In this document: positions 38,914 to 53,900 of the stretch, piece after piece | How the letters are laid out: each line of letters opens with the position of its first letter | Numbering within the stretch: the stretch's first letter is position 1 | Assembly: GCA_964036155.1 (NCBI GenBank) | Contig: OZ038423.1 | Coordinates: 63,007,249-63,071,248 of the forward strand | From: Diploscapter coronatus | Lineage: Eukaryota; Nematoda; Chromadorea; Rhabditida; Rhabditidae | Reading direction: 5' to 3' | Length of the DNA: 64,000 nucleotides | Position numbers and translations under genes: made by a program | The notes under the pieces: generated by a model | Databases searched by the model: none | What the model was told of the DNA's origin: nothing | The model's input: the letters and a program-made list of their open reading frames with translations, nothing else

Positions 38914-41900
38914 TCATAGACTCCAATCGAGTGAATCAAGAACGAGCGATGCATTTCCAGCGACATAGTCCCCCATGATCTTCTTCCACTCATTCATCGC
39001 GATCACCTTCTTCCTGATTCCTTCCCTTATGCCCGGCGCCAGTTCCTTCATTTCATCCAGCAGATCCAATTGTTCGACTGAGATGAACGCTTTCGTCACA
39101 GCGATATAAATGTATTCAAGCAATTCAGCAGAATCCTCGAATCTGAATTCCACGATATAGTGTCTATAACATTTTTAATTAATACTTTTTGAGAATTTTC
39201 CCCAGATTTTCAACTATAAATGATAAAAGATGATTATCCAGTGTCGTGTATCTAAAATACAAAATCAGCGGTATTTTTGGGATATTCCTAGACAAACCTT
39301 GAATATTCGACAACGTTGGTTTTCAAATCCTCCACATTCGCCAACTTGCCTGTCAGATCATTCAGAAGTCTATCAAAATCAAATTCATCTAATGTCATCA
39401 TTTTTGTTTCTTCAAACCGATGTATTTGCGTTCGATTCGGACTCCAGGAAAATCCCGTCCAAATTCGATACTTCTCCACGTCGATCGGTTCGTCCAGCCA
39501 TTTTCTGTAGAAAAACTCGAAAACAGTCGGGTTATTGTGGCGAATTGAAGCACCGTATAGAGGAGCGCGCATCGACATCGGAATTCTGAATTATGTCGAT
39601 TCTTTTATGGTGAAAGTATTGATGAAAATGATTGAGCATGGTCATAAGAATGAAATCGTCATTCAATATATTTACTGAAGAATAAAAGTTTGGAATCAGT
39701 AGTGGTTTTTAGATAAAGTTTCAATTATTCACCGGGCAATCTTATCAAAAATTTGGGAGAATTTATGCCTACGAGTCCCATGCATAACTTCGAAATTTCA
39801 GAGCAATTCGTTCATAAAATTTGCGCGCACATTAGATTAAAATAGGTGTTTGGTTCCAAACTTACTTTTCACTCTATCCTCTCACTTTTGAAGTTATGCA
39901 ATATCTACCAAGAGTTTTATCTAGGTACCATGGAAAAATGTCCTACTTATTGCACCGACTGCTCAGATGCTTTTCCTTGCAATTCTCCATCAGTTTCTGC
40001 ACCTGATCGTTTGCATATTCGATGCAGGGTTTGTATTCGAATTCGCACAGTCGAATGAACACAACTTCACGGAATCGTCTGAAAATACAGATAAATATTG
40101 CATAACAGTGAAGCAATAATGAGTTTCTAAAATAATGGTGGAAAATCAGCTTACTCTTGATTCAAAAGAACTTCATCCATCGTTATATCCGTATTGGCAA
40201 CGAACTTGTTGAAGTGTGGTTCGAATGATTTAATTACAAGATTCTAAATCTCAATAAAGATAAACAATAAATAGTACATTATTCAGGATACAATTTCCTA
40301 CTTTGATAACGTGGAATTGAGGATGTTGGAACATTCGTGGAATTATGAAATCGAGATGACATGTTACAACATGAATCGAGGCTGCTCCTATCTGTAAATT
40401 CAGTTCTTATTTTGCTATTCTTTTATTACTATTACTTCGTGCACCAAACTGGCCGTCATATTTAGAGGAATTTTGTATGAGATATGTCCGACTTCTGCAA
40501 ACGTGAAAGCGTCATCGATCAATCGAGATCTATGAAGCAACGTGTTAGAATTGGCATTTTATATGGGTAATGTCAATACTTCAACATGAAAGTGCATACC
40601 TAGCAAGGAGAGATACTGTGTCAAAGTGATTATGCAATCGATCGATAACTCTCTCATAAATGGCATCATCGTACTGCAATCGGAAATACGATGCAGCATC
40701 GTTGAAGATCAGCTCGTTCCCAACTTCAAATACTTCTAAAAGAGTAAACTATTTTACAAATCTTATTAAATCCCCTACTCGGCTTTTTATCGACAATCCA
40801 TTCGGTACGATTTCGAATCGAAATCGGTATCTTCCATACCAAATCATCGGGAGACGGGCGGTAGTGCTGAAATTTGACATAAATGGCATAAAAATTGAAC
40901 TATTTTGTAGACAAAGAATAAAGCGTTAAATTCTCGAGACACTTTATCCGGTGTGTCAAAGGAAAAGTTCGTTGAAATGGGAGAAGACAACTTTATCTCT
41001 TTGTTATTACCTAATTTCACCATTTTGTATTCAAATAAATAAACTCACCCTGTATGGACTCTGAGTCAAAGAAACATGCGTAGCGTTGAGAGTTCGGATG
41101 TGAATCACGGGGAATCTGGGCTGCTCGATCCAACTCGAAAGGAAATCCGATAGAGTGAAGTTGAGATGATCAAAAGCGTGAGAGTCCACTCTGAGAATAC
41201 CCATAAAATGGTTTTCAATATTATTCAGAAACTTATTCATAGCAGCAATCAAATCTTCATGATTGGCATTGTCGTACAAGTGAGTTCTGAGGAAAAGTCG
41301 TAGTGCTTCTTGAAATTTCGTTTCACCCAACAGACTCTCCAGCATTCGAATTATCGATGTCGACTGAATAAAATTCATATGAATGGAAATATTAGAAGTA
41401 AGGTTTTCAAATGATGAAGAGCTAATAAAATCTTGCTTTGAAGCTGATCTTCATCGATATCAGCTATGGAAATAATTTGTAAGCATGTACAGTAATTCTC
41501 AAAAGTGATTTGCATTATCTGCTGAGATAAAGGAAGCAACTGGATAGGAAGAAGTTAGATAGACAATCGGTCTGTAGATCATCAAAAGTTATACACGATT
41601 TCCATTTATTCGTAGGGTTTCATTTCAATCAAGAATACGACCTCAGAGGGCTGATAATGTTTTCAGTAATTTTTCTTCAGTTCCGTGATTAACTATGATG
41701 AAATAAAGCAAAATTTTTAGGGCATTGAAAAGTAAATTCAAACCTTTTTGTACGCAATGGAGTTGAACATTTCGTTTGGATTCTTTTTTGTTTTAGCGAC
41801 AATCGGCTCGTACCAGTCCTGATCTCGTCGAAATGCATACAGCGCTTCGTCGGTTTTCTTAAAATCCTAGAAGTAAATCAACCTTGGTAATGATTATTCT

Positions 41901-44900
41901 CTGATAAAGTCCTTACAAAGTATACGGATGAGTTGAATATGTGTGAAGACGACTTGGCACTAATCATCGTGGCAAAGCCCTCGTTCAGCCACAAATTGTC
42001 CCAATATCGCATCGTAACGAGATTGCCGAACCACTGAATAGAAATCGTGCTTTGAGAGAAAAACGCTTTTTGGTAAATTATCTAATGTAGAAAACTGAAT
42101 AAATTTTTGATGAATTCACCTACTTATTTTTCATAAAAATCTGACACGGAAAACTACCGGTGTGTTACTCACAGATTCGCTCCACTTCTCTAGGATAAGT
42201 CCATTCGAATATGCCGATCACGGATATCAGGTAGAAAAATGCTAAGCGTGCACCCTAATTCCAGGGATTTGGCACCAAGATTTGCTTCTTTCATTTGCAT
42301 TACAAGAATCAACTTGAAAAATTGGCGTACATCGCGAAGCGAGCGTTTACAATGTCATTTTTCACTGCAGCAGCAAATCTTTGAAAGAGAAGACTTCGAG
42401 CCAAGCTGTGAGGTAAGGGTTCGCACTTGGCGTTCTTCGACTTGATATCCATGATCGGCACGCTCAAATTGACTTACCCTGAAAAATGAAACGAATCTGT
42501 GAGCAACACGCTGGTAGATTCCCTTGCGACTGAATTCTGGAGGATTGTGTTACTAAATGTTTTCCCAGGATTTGATAAATTTTAAAGAATGGTCCAATGT
42601 TAATGGATAAAGAACGTCGAATTGTTTCGAACCTTTTTTCATGTTGAATTTGCTTTTCAAAAATCACAATGTTTCTAAAACCCTACCATATGCCCGATTT
42701 CATGTCCGAGAACATCGACGAGAAACTGTCGAACGCTGAGAAACGAGGCTCCTTCTCGATACAAGACAGGTCGTTGTATGACGGTTATCAGTCCCCTGCA
42801 ATCCGATCTGTTACTTACTTATCAACTTGCAATTTGTTTATCAACTACCAGTTTTCCATAGCTGTCATTCTCATGGCTGGGATGGCAACGATATCTGAAA
42901 GTAGAGTGATCATTTTCTTTCGACATTTCGATAGTTATTGGGTGGTGAAAACATCCACAAATAGTCGTGATTGGGGTGATTAGGAGTGCTTGATAGCTTG
43001 TTTGCTACTCTGCCACTTGACCCATGTCATTCCCTATGTCTCCCTCCATTAAATTTCCCTTTACCCACCAGCTAATTATTCTCTATCATTGCCAATTCTG
43101 TCATTTTCTGTCCAACCCCACCCCAAGCTTTATCTCCCTTCCCCCTTCAAGGTCATCGAGTTTACTTATTCAATTAACTTTCACTTCGACTTTCCCTCTC
43201 CGCCTCTCGCATTCACCTTCTAATCTCAATCCATGTCTGTCTAGTCACAGAGAATATGCTCAGGAATGGTCTGTTCAACCTCATATTCATTTTCTATGGA
43301 ACAATGGCCAAAACTCTCGAACTATTGTCGCTATCGAGACTCTGGCCTGAAAAGGGCGTCAATGATTCTCATCTATTCCCGACTTTTGAATCCAAAATTT
43401 ATCCGCGATTTATTTCAATAGCAAATCAAGATGGTAAGTTTATGCAACTATATGTGGCTTTCTCAAATTTTTAAAGGCGATTGTATTTTAACAAATCCCC
43501 AAATATAATAATAAAATCAAGTGATAGTAGCCCAACATTGTCAACGAGTTTGGTCGCGCATTTCTATATAAAAATTAGATATTGTGAATTTATAGCCCGA
43601 TAAAATTTGAACAATTAATGAAACTATTTCTAGATAAGATACTCAAATAATTTTCCTAAGTCGCAACATTCCCATGTCGCATTAGACTCAACTACTAAAT
43701 ACATTGTGATAAATTAAATTCATTAAATTTAGCTAAGTATTTATTTTTACATTTTGTAAAATTTTATAGGAGGCAGTTTTGTGCATCTGACAGATGCAGA
43801 TGTGATGAGCATGCAGAGATCATTGAGAGATGAAGGCAAGATTCTGCATTCTGTCTGTGGCTATGAATATATGGAGGAGATATTCTATGTGTTGAATTGG
43901 AAGAGTGGCACTGGATGGACGGAAGTAAGATATTTAAATGCTGATTTGAACTATTCCTAATGATGAATGACTTTTGGTATTCCTGGATAGATCACTGGAT
44001 GAAATAAGGACGATATCGTCGAAAATGACAGAGAAGAGAGTTCCTCCCTCATACATCTGTGCCTCTCCTCACACAATCAGTTTCAGGTGATTATTTTCAA
44101 CAAAATTTTGAACATAAAATGGTCAAAATGATATATTTTTTCCTCATGCCCACTTTCACAAACTCAAAGATGGTATTACAAGAAGTTTGATTTGATTTGT
44201 GCAGCTAATATTTCTTAAAATCATTTATGAATTTCTTACTCTATCAAATGATAGCCAATTACGCAAATTAACGCATTACTATTCATTTCAATTAGCGCAC
44301 ATTCGCGTTTTTCTTTCATAATCTGCTCATAACTCCTCGAATATGTTATGAAAGAAAAAGTCACGCAGCTCTGAGAGATTATATGAAATATTCTTGTTCT
44401 TCTTCTGAGAATTAGATGGGAAAGATGGAGATATGCACAGTAATCTCAATGTTCATAATCAAAGAGCTTAAATAACTTTTGGTAATCTCTTATTTAGTGC
44501 AGTTTTCCATCATGAAGTCGATACAGTTCGACATTTTATAGTGGAGGAAATGAATTTCGAGGAGTTGCATGATTATGATACAAAAATGGCTGACATTGGA
44601 TATTACATCGATTCTATTCAAGTAAGATTTTTCAAGTATAAAAATGAAACAACTGGCTTATTTAGTTTTATATATACAAAAAGCAACAAAAATTGCTAGG
44701 AATATGGAGGAAAGGGTTTGGTAAAAGGTCAGAATATTTTTGAAGTGATCTGGAAAAAAGTTAGTAAATTTCAGATGCAAACTATTTTCTAGTCCAAGTA
44801 TCGATTCGTTGATAGCCTATAGCACCAGAAGCAGATTGACACCTGTCGCTGCTACTTCTTTGCCAAGGCATGAGAGTTTATATAAATTAAAAGAAGTAAT

Positions 44901-47900
44901 TTATAATCCTCAGAGGTTACTATAATGGCAGAGCGCAGCATTGGATTATTTCTCAAGGAGATGAATTTTCGTGGAAAGATCAGTCAATTCCCTACAACGG
45001 GCAAGTCGGATGGCATGAACTGAGGGATTTCATCGAGAATAAGGTGAGGATAAATGGATGTCTTAAAATATTTCTTCAAATTGTAATGGAGTTTCTGAGG
45101 AATTGATTTTTCTCAACAATGGAAAGATCTTCGCAGCCTTAATCTCATGGGTTATTCTCAAAATATTTGTCTATGTTGCTAGAAAGTCATTTTATTTTTA
45201 ATCTATTTTCAGAATTTAAAATTATGCTATTCAAAATACTTTTACAATATTTAGATGCGAGAAAACAACTTGCCGTCAGTCTCAATCTACATCAATAAAG
45301 CGGGAAGATCACATATGGCTGCTTTTGGATATGCAGATTTGCTGACAAGAAAAGCGGTATATCTGACTGATTAAATAATTGACTACTTGGCTGTGTAAAA
45401 TGCAAAAGTCACATTCACTCTGCACAAAAAATCACACCTTTCTAAATTACCTCAACTAATTTCTTCTGTAAGTTAGATTACACCGATCTACAAGTATCGA
45501 ATTGCGTCCGTGTCCAAGACGATCACAGCTATGGCAATTGCGGAATTAGTCGCAGAGGGAAAACTCGAACTCAACAGGCCAGTTTTCGGATATCGAGGGT
45601 TGCTGAGGGTAAGAAAGCTAATTAAGAAAAAACCAAGACAAGATGCTAATTTAGTGGCTATGTCCTTGCCATCCCATGGTAACTAAACTTACAACACTCC
45701 ATCTTCTCGAACACACTTCGGGATTTTGGCCGCATACATCGAGAGTAGAATTCGTTAAGTAAGATACTATTAAGACGCGTTCTTTGAGTAACCCGAACAA
45801 AGGCCGGACAACTGCAAAAGTGTCTCGGATCCGAACCAAACTTATATGGTGGATACACCCATGGACCCTAATCACAAAACTGGGGAAATCAGGTTCCGCC
45901 CCCAAAAGTGGGCGGGGCTAGGTGGGGGTCAAAGTTGAGCATTTTCACGATTTGATACCCCTCAGGGGGTATAAAGAAAACTTTTTTGCTATGAAAGATT
46001 TTCGAAAAATTTAAAAAGGATGAACATGGTCATGGAATGTACTTTCTAAAAATATAATGGTTTAGGGGGTCAGTCACTTGCTGGGTATGGGAGGGGGTCC
46101 CAAAGTCAAAAGTGTTAAAAATGGCAGTTTCAAAATATGCATTTTTTGCATAAAATCGATTTTCCTGAAAAGTTTAAGGCGAGTTCCAAAAATCTGATGA
46201 TATATTCGAATTCTACGTATCAAATTACCCTAAAAACAGTCATAAAATAGATAGGTTAGGTATGCCACTTTTGAGAAAAAAGTAATCAAATGGGCGTGGC
46301 CCGAGGGTCGAATTTTACAAAATCGATCGGAAAAATTCAAACTATACACCAATTGATAGCTCTTGAAAAACTAAGCAACTTTTGTGAAGACATCTCATGG
46401 TTATTTATTATGGTATGGGAGTGGTACCTCAAAAACCAAAATTTAATGTCAATTTTCAAGAAAATGATATGAGAATATTTCCATAGGTGGTCTACCAGAA
46501 TTTGAGCTCAAATTGAAGCTAGAGACATCTATTATTTACCCCCATTCAATTTGGAGCCGAACGATATCAAACATGGTATGGTATCAAATGGTAGCGACCC
46601 ATATGGTCAAGTCACCATTTAGTAACCAATATCCATCATGTTATATACCAAACGAAAGCCCTTATCGAACTGAGTAATATGCCGAAAACTACTTGAAAAA
46701 CAGATTAGTCTATCGCCTTTTATGGTCATTTGAAGTTACTCCATTTTTGGTCTTTTTCAGTAGATGGTTATAACTAATTACAATGATGATATAATGAAAC
46801 CACTTGCTGAAATTGATAGGAATGGGCTCGAATATTATTCTCCAGTCAATTTCAAGTAGAATGATATCCATTTTGGTATAGTACCATTCGAGTACCATAT
46901 CGGTGGTATACCATGGACCCATATGGTACCATAGTAAGTGGTAGCACGGTACTCTAGGAAGCGAAAATGAAGTACTGCCCTTCAACTGCTATACTTCGAA
47001 AAGATGTTTAAATTTGGTTTGATTTTCGAAAAGCTATGCATTTTTTGTCATTTTCGCGTGTATAACCATTCAAGCCTCCATACCACGCATACCATAATAG
47101 ATAACCATGAGGTGTCTTCACAAAAGTTTCTTAGTTTTTCAAGAGCTATCAATTGGTATACAGATTGTGGGGTTTAACCCTCAAAATTGAAATTTCGATA
47201 TTTGGGTCGCCAACTTTGGTGCAATGGTAAAGTGTAGGGTCATACCTAACCTATCGATTTTATGACTGATTTTAAGATAATTTGATCCGTAGAATCCGAA
47301 TATAGCATAAAATTTTTGGAACTCCTCTTAAAAGTTTTTAGAAAAATCGATTTTCTGCAAAAATGGGAAGTTGGCATACCCTATTTTTGAAATCGGGACC
47401 CTTTTTCTCAAAAGTGTCATACCTAGTTCATGCCTTTTATAACTGATTTTGGGGTAATTTAATACGTAGAATTCGAATATAGTATCAGATTTTTGGAACT
47501 TCTCCTAAAATTTTTCAGGAAAATCGATTTTATGCAGAAAACCGGGGTCAGCATACACTCATTTTGATATCGGGACATTTTTCTCAAAAGGATCATACCT
47601 AACCTATGCTTTTTAGGATTTATATTAACGTAGTTTTACCTGGAGAATTCGAATATAGCATTAGATCTTTGGAACTCCCTCTAAATTTGCTCAGTAAAAT
47701 CGATTTTATGCAAAAATACATGTTTTTGAAACTGCCATTTTTGACATCAGGACCCCTCCCACATCCAGCAAGCGGTTGATCTCCTAATCCTATATATTTT
47801 TAGAAAGTACATTCCATGGCCATGTTCATTCTTTTTAAATTTTTCGAAAATCTTTTATAGCAAAAAAGTTTTCTTTGTGCTATTTGCAGTAGTTAATATT

Positions 47901-50900
47901 CAAGCATACTCTGACTTGCGGACTTTAACCGCTTTTTTCTCAAAAGTGGCATACCTAATCTATGCCTTTTAGGACTTATTTTAGGGTAATTTGATACGTA
48001 GAATCTGAATATAGCATTAGATTTTTGGAACTCGCCTTAAACTTTTCAGGAAAATCGATTTTATGCAAAAAATGGGGCATCAGCATACCGCCATTTTTGA
48101 CATAAGGACCCCTTTCTGACCCAGCAGGTGGTTGTTGCTCGAAAATCTATATACCAGAAGGTGCGCAATTACATGGGCTACTCTATGCTTTTTAAAATTT
48201 TCGAAAATCTTTTATAGCAAAAAAGTTTTCTTTATACCCCCTGAGGGGTGCCAAATCGTGAAAACACCCAACTTTGACCCCCACCTAGCCCCGCCCACTT
48301 TTGGGGGCGGGACCTAAAAACCTAATTTTTGTGATTAGGGCCCATGGGTGTATCCACCATATAAGTTTGGTTCGGATCCGAGACACTTTTGCAGTTGTCC
48401 GGTCGCTCTTAATAGTTTGTTCAGGTTATTCAAAGAATGCGTCTTAAGAGAGGATGAAGATGTCCTGTTGATTTCAATAGATCTGATATCTTTCAAAGTT
48501 TTCATAGGAATATTTCCTTTGTGCAGCTTAGATGTTATGCAAAAGTTAAATGATTACTTCGAAAAAAAAAACCAACATTGCATCATAATTTAGCCCAAAT
48601 ATGTCACAAGTGGATGTTTTGCGGATGGCAGTTAGAGAGCCCATTGGAATGGGTTGGACTGGCTCTATTCATCTCTACTCTAATATTGGATATATGCTAC
48701 TGGGAAGAATTATTGAACAAGTATGAAATATTGTATTTTTTGTCTAGTCTTGTAAAAAATGAATAACTTAGGTATCTGGTAAGAACTACACGCATTATAT
48801 TCGCGACACAATTTTCTATCCTCTTGGAATAAATGGAAGCATCAGCGATGGGCTCGGTAATTATGATGAAGTAAGATTTTTGAAGTACATAAATAAAAGA
48901 AGAATTATGAAAATAGGCACATTTTCACCGAAGTGAAGAATAAAGTTTGCTAAAGAAAAGGATACTTGGAAAAAATAAAATAACGTATTATATCAGTGCA
49001 TTCAATTCTTGTAAAATTATTTTGCATGTGTCAAGGATGCTTTAAGAACCGAAAACCATCATTTAGGTGCACTATTATTCTCATGGAAATGCGAATCCCT
49101 ACATTTCTTGGTCTGTGACTCGACTGGAATCTGCAGCGGGATGGGCAATGACCATGAAAGATGTAAGCTTGTTTTCCAAATCTAAGCAAATTATGCAAGA
49201 AAAAAATTCGCTTCCGACAGAATAGTATTTTTCTAAATGCGAGGAAGAAATTTGCAAAATAGTCAGCGCTGCAACAATAAATTCTGCAGAATTCAATTGA
49301 ATTGCAAAACGAGAAATGGAAATTTAGCTGACCATTCTGATGAAATATCTGGAAGACAACAAGAGGGGAAAATACGCCTGGATAACTTGGCCTTCAAGTG
49401 CAAGAGTGAATTATGCCAAAGGAATTCAATTAGGCAGGTTTTAAAAGAATTAAAAATATTATAGAAAAAACTGTCTATTAGTTTAATGATCACAAAAGCC
49501 TTCAGATAACGAAGGATCATTATACCATTTGGGGTCGCTTGCGGGTTCAGAATGCATAGCGCTTACGAGAAATGAAATACAGGTAAATAAATTTTTAAAA
49601 ATATAGTAAACAGCATGATAGTTTAGGTATCAATTGCAACTAACGTAAGGGATCGGTTTGAGCACGAAAATACGGGATGGATGTTGGACTTGTGTCAGCT
49701 CATTGTGCATAGACAAATGAACGAATAATGATAAATAGTAAATAAAATGCATAAATTATTTTGAAGAGAAACTAATTCATAAATTGGCCTACCGAGTTTG
49801 TTTAGTGGGTATTTGATTCCGAAATAGTCCTCATAGAAAGCTATGATAGGAATTAGCGCTTTTAAACCTTCGCTGAAATCGTCGATTCGAGAAGGCTGTG
49901 CGTAGACACGAAGCTGAAAATTATTCCTATTCACTAGAAAATTTTAGGGAGTTCTAAATGACAAAATGATAAACGTAATAACCAGAATTAGAAGCAAGGA
50001 TAGGAAAATAATATTATCGTTTTATCATTTTGCCAACTTCTGTCATAAAATAGTTGCCATATTGTGGCGAAGCTAATCTTTTTCTATTATGTTTAATACG
50101 AGCAATATTTCCCTGAGTCATTCCCCATTATGTAGAATGCTTTTCCCTCATATGTAAGCACCTTTTCGCTAATGTTTCCACTGCTATGATGCTGTAATCT
50201 AATAATAATTGCTCTATCACATTTATCTATCGTCCACTGGTCTGCGTTATGTCAATACCTATCGCTATATGATAGCCCCTAACCAATAAGCCTTTATACT
50301 TTGTCATTATTACTTAGAAGTGAACAATGGAAGAAATACTTTCTGATTAGAGAAGAGTAGAGCTGGTCAATCTATCTTTCCCTACGATATTTTACCCTAG
50401 TTCCAGATTCCGAAATCGTTTCCATATATTTGAAATCGTTGATGCAAATAGCGAATAGATACGTCGACATTTTCGGAGTTTGTGCAAAGCTGGTGATAGT
50501 CCAGTTTCTGCAAGATAATCATTTTTTGCAATGAAATATGTACTAAATAAACCCGTCATTGTAAGAAGAAGTCTCCAAAGTATTCGACTGAGCGTTTGTC
50601 CCGATTGGATGTTCGATTGTAGCCTGGAAATGAGCCTTTGCATCGGGGACATCGAGGCAGGGAAATACACGACGCGCTGAATTCGCTTGCAGATGAGTGG
50701 CCAACATGTATCTGAAGTGAATAAACCAATTGAAGAAGGATTAAAACTTTACTATTTAGACAAAGTATTGTTTATAATTCGAATGATTTTGTCATGCTTT
50801 TTTATGTTTTAGATTTACTCTATACTGCTGAGAAAATTAGATTTTTAGCGCTATTTAGCTTGGAGCTACATAATATTTATCAAGAGCATTCATAAAAATC

Positions 50901-53900
50901 ATCATAATAATTTTAAAATAATATAATAAACTGAAGAAAATGATTGAGTACAAATTATTTAAAAATGAATATTTGGAGAAAAATTTACCTATTTTCGCCG
51001 TCAATTTTGTAGCTGTTGACAAACGCTCCATCAAAGTTGTTTAAAGTGTTAATTTTGCTAACGAAATTGATCTCGAATGTCGCATTTCCGATGTCCATTT
51101 CTTCTTCCAACCAGATATCTGCCACATCCGGGTATTCGAATGAAATCTGAAACTATTAGATCTAGTCTTATGACAACTTGAAGATGAAGACAAATTTTAA
51201 AACGAATGGAAATGTTCTCTTATTCAATGATTCGAAAAAAAAAAGTTTTCACGTCATAGACAGTCGTTGTTTTTGTAACGGAATTTGCATCGTCGAGCTG
51301 TTATACCGTCATTTTCTAATTGCGTGCACACATACCTTTCTAGCAGCAATTTTCCGATCGTTTTGTAGAACTACAGCACCTTGCAGGGTCTGTTCCTTGG
51401 AATGCAGCAGCACTCTCCTGCCTCCCCCAGACACGAAGTCCATCGATAAATGCCCTTCGATTGTCCAATTCTTCTCGCCAAACGAAACATTTCTAAAGAC
51501 CCTATGTATTAGATCTTCAAGAATCTTTTTCTGAATTCAATCAAGAGTTAATTTCCCTCTAGCCTTGTCAATTAATTTTCTTTACCGGACCAAACTCTCA
51601 TATTGATTGATCTAATAAAAGCGATACTTGATGCGATCGAGTGGGGTCAAAAATCACTTGAGAACTTCCCAAAATTGGCTAATTCTTCGTGACGTTCCCG
51701 CTAATTTAGTCGTGTCGTAATCAAGTTGCCTTGCTTCGCACACGCCCTCTCCGCATTTTCCGTTCTGTGACCTCTGTTCCTCCCCTTCAACGTCTTCTAA
51801 TTCCTTCAAATACTTAATTTTGTCAGGTATTGCCTTTCTCGAATTCCATCGATCCTTCACATGATGAGTGATATTGATAATGTGATAGTAAAAAGGAATA
51901 GAAATAGAGATGATGAAGAGTAAGGAGTCTGAGAGGGAAACCTTATAATTGAATCGAACAAAGAAGAAATGAATTGATCGATCAGGGCAAAGATGATGTA
52001 TTGGATACATGACTTATTAGGACATTTCAGCTATGAGTCTGTCTTGACAGTCGACTGTAAGCAGATAAGCAGACAGACAGGCGCATTCAAAATAGCCCAA
52101 AATGACGATATTTTCGCATTTTCCTCCAAGTTTTCTCAAAATTCTTGACCGCACGTTATACCGTTTGATTTTTTGATACCTCCACTTCTTCGACTAAGGG
52201 AATCAATTTACAAGTCTCGAGGTGGGGAGGTTACAAATTTTTTGACTGATTGGAATCGAGATGCGAGAACTGGGAGATGAAGAGGTGAAAGAAAAGGCAG
52301 ACATGAGAGACGAGAGGGACAGGGAGATGAAAGTACAGAGGCCAACTGAAGCCATAAATGGAATGGGAAAACAATCCTAACGAAACGAAGTTGTTAGTTT
52401 CCTGTAAAGCTCGTCTTTATTCTGTTGCAAAAGCTACTCTTTTTCTCAATTCCTCACTAAAATGAGTGACGATTGCTAAAAGTCGAACTTACTCATTCCA
52501 AGGCAGATGGACTCTGAATGTGAGAGTGTAGAGAAGAGGCACGTGAATCCGGGGGATCTGTCCTCGAAGATAGACTTCATGCAGCTCGTGAAAAGGGGGA
52601 GGCTCAGTACGGCGTTCTTTCGCCAATCGAGATTCTGAAGCACCTTTAATTCTTCTGTTGGAAATGCTATAAATTTCATACTAAAATCAACAGTAGATAA
52701 TTACGTCGGAAAGACCATTTTGTTATCTTTTTTACCCCAATTTCAAATGATCTGAGGTTTTCTTAATAACCATTTTTCAACTCTTTCCTATTTTTATCGT
52801 GTTATCATTGTCTTCAAAACATGAGGTTCTGGTTCTGACAGAAATCGATTCGCTATATGAAAAATCGCCATGCTGTGCATCCTTTTCGCAATTCCAAGTT
52901 ATTTTAGGGACAATAGAATTTTGTTCACTTGATTTATCCAGCGACGCATAAAAATTTGAAATAATGCCTGACTTTAATTATCTCCTAGGGAATAGACCTA
53001 CATAAAACTAGATTATTGCAATGTACAGGGCGTTTCAAGTTTATCTCCCTATTTTATTTTTTGAATAATTTTTTTATTTTTCACCCAAATTGGGTACGGT
53101 TTTTTTCATGGTACTCTCCGTACGTTAGGGTTTTGTTTGGTATAACTCTTGGGTCGATACCGATTACCCATACCCAGAAAACCACCTGTTTTTGGGGAAG
53201 CAAATTTTTTGGAGCTAAAAAAATGTTCAAAAATTCATAACTTTCTTATTCCTGAACCAAATTGGATGACTCTTTTTTTATTCGACAGCATTTGGTCTCT
53301 AGATTATCAGGTAAAAAAATAAGAATTTTTGAATACCAATTTATGCAGAAATGCGCATTTTTTGCGTCACGATTACGGACTTTTCGATCCGTACTGGGTT
53401 TACGCGTAAATGACGTCGAAAAAATCTGTCCTTTCAGTATGTTGTGCAGAATGACATGCTGAACAACTTTTATTTCAGGACTGACCTCGGATTCATTACC
53501 GTTAGGGCTCCAGAATTTTTAGAAGTGTGACGACCAAATTCAGCATAGTGCTTTTTTGGCAGTAATTTTCAAAAATTCATAACTTTCTTACTTCTAAACC
53601 AAATTCCATGATTCTTTTTTTATTTTGCAGATCTTGTCGAGGAGATTATGAGAAAAATAAAAATTTAATTTTAAAAAATATTTTTGTCGGTAAACACTTA
53701 CCCGACGATACCCTATACACCCGTACTGGGTTTACGCGTAAATGACGTCGGAAAAATCTGTCCTTCCAGTATGTTGCGTAGAATGACATGCTAAACAAGT
53801 TTTGTTTCAGGACCGACCTCGGATTCACATCGGTATGAGCTCTAGAATTTTTTGAAGTTCGACGACCAATTATTGCAAAGTGTCGTTTGGACAGTAAATT

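Noticed and set aside
49239..49464. Plus-strand frame overlapping the serine hydrolase 3' exons
   Set aside because: Out of frame with the clear hydrolase reading of the same bases.
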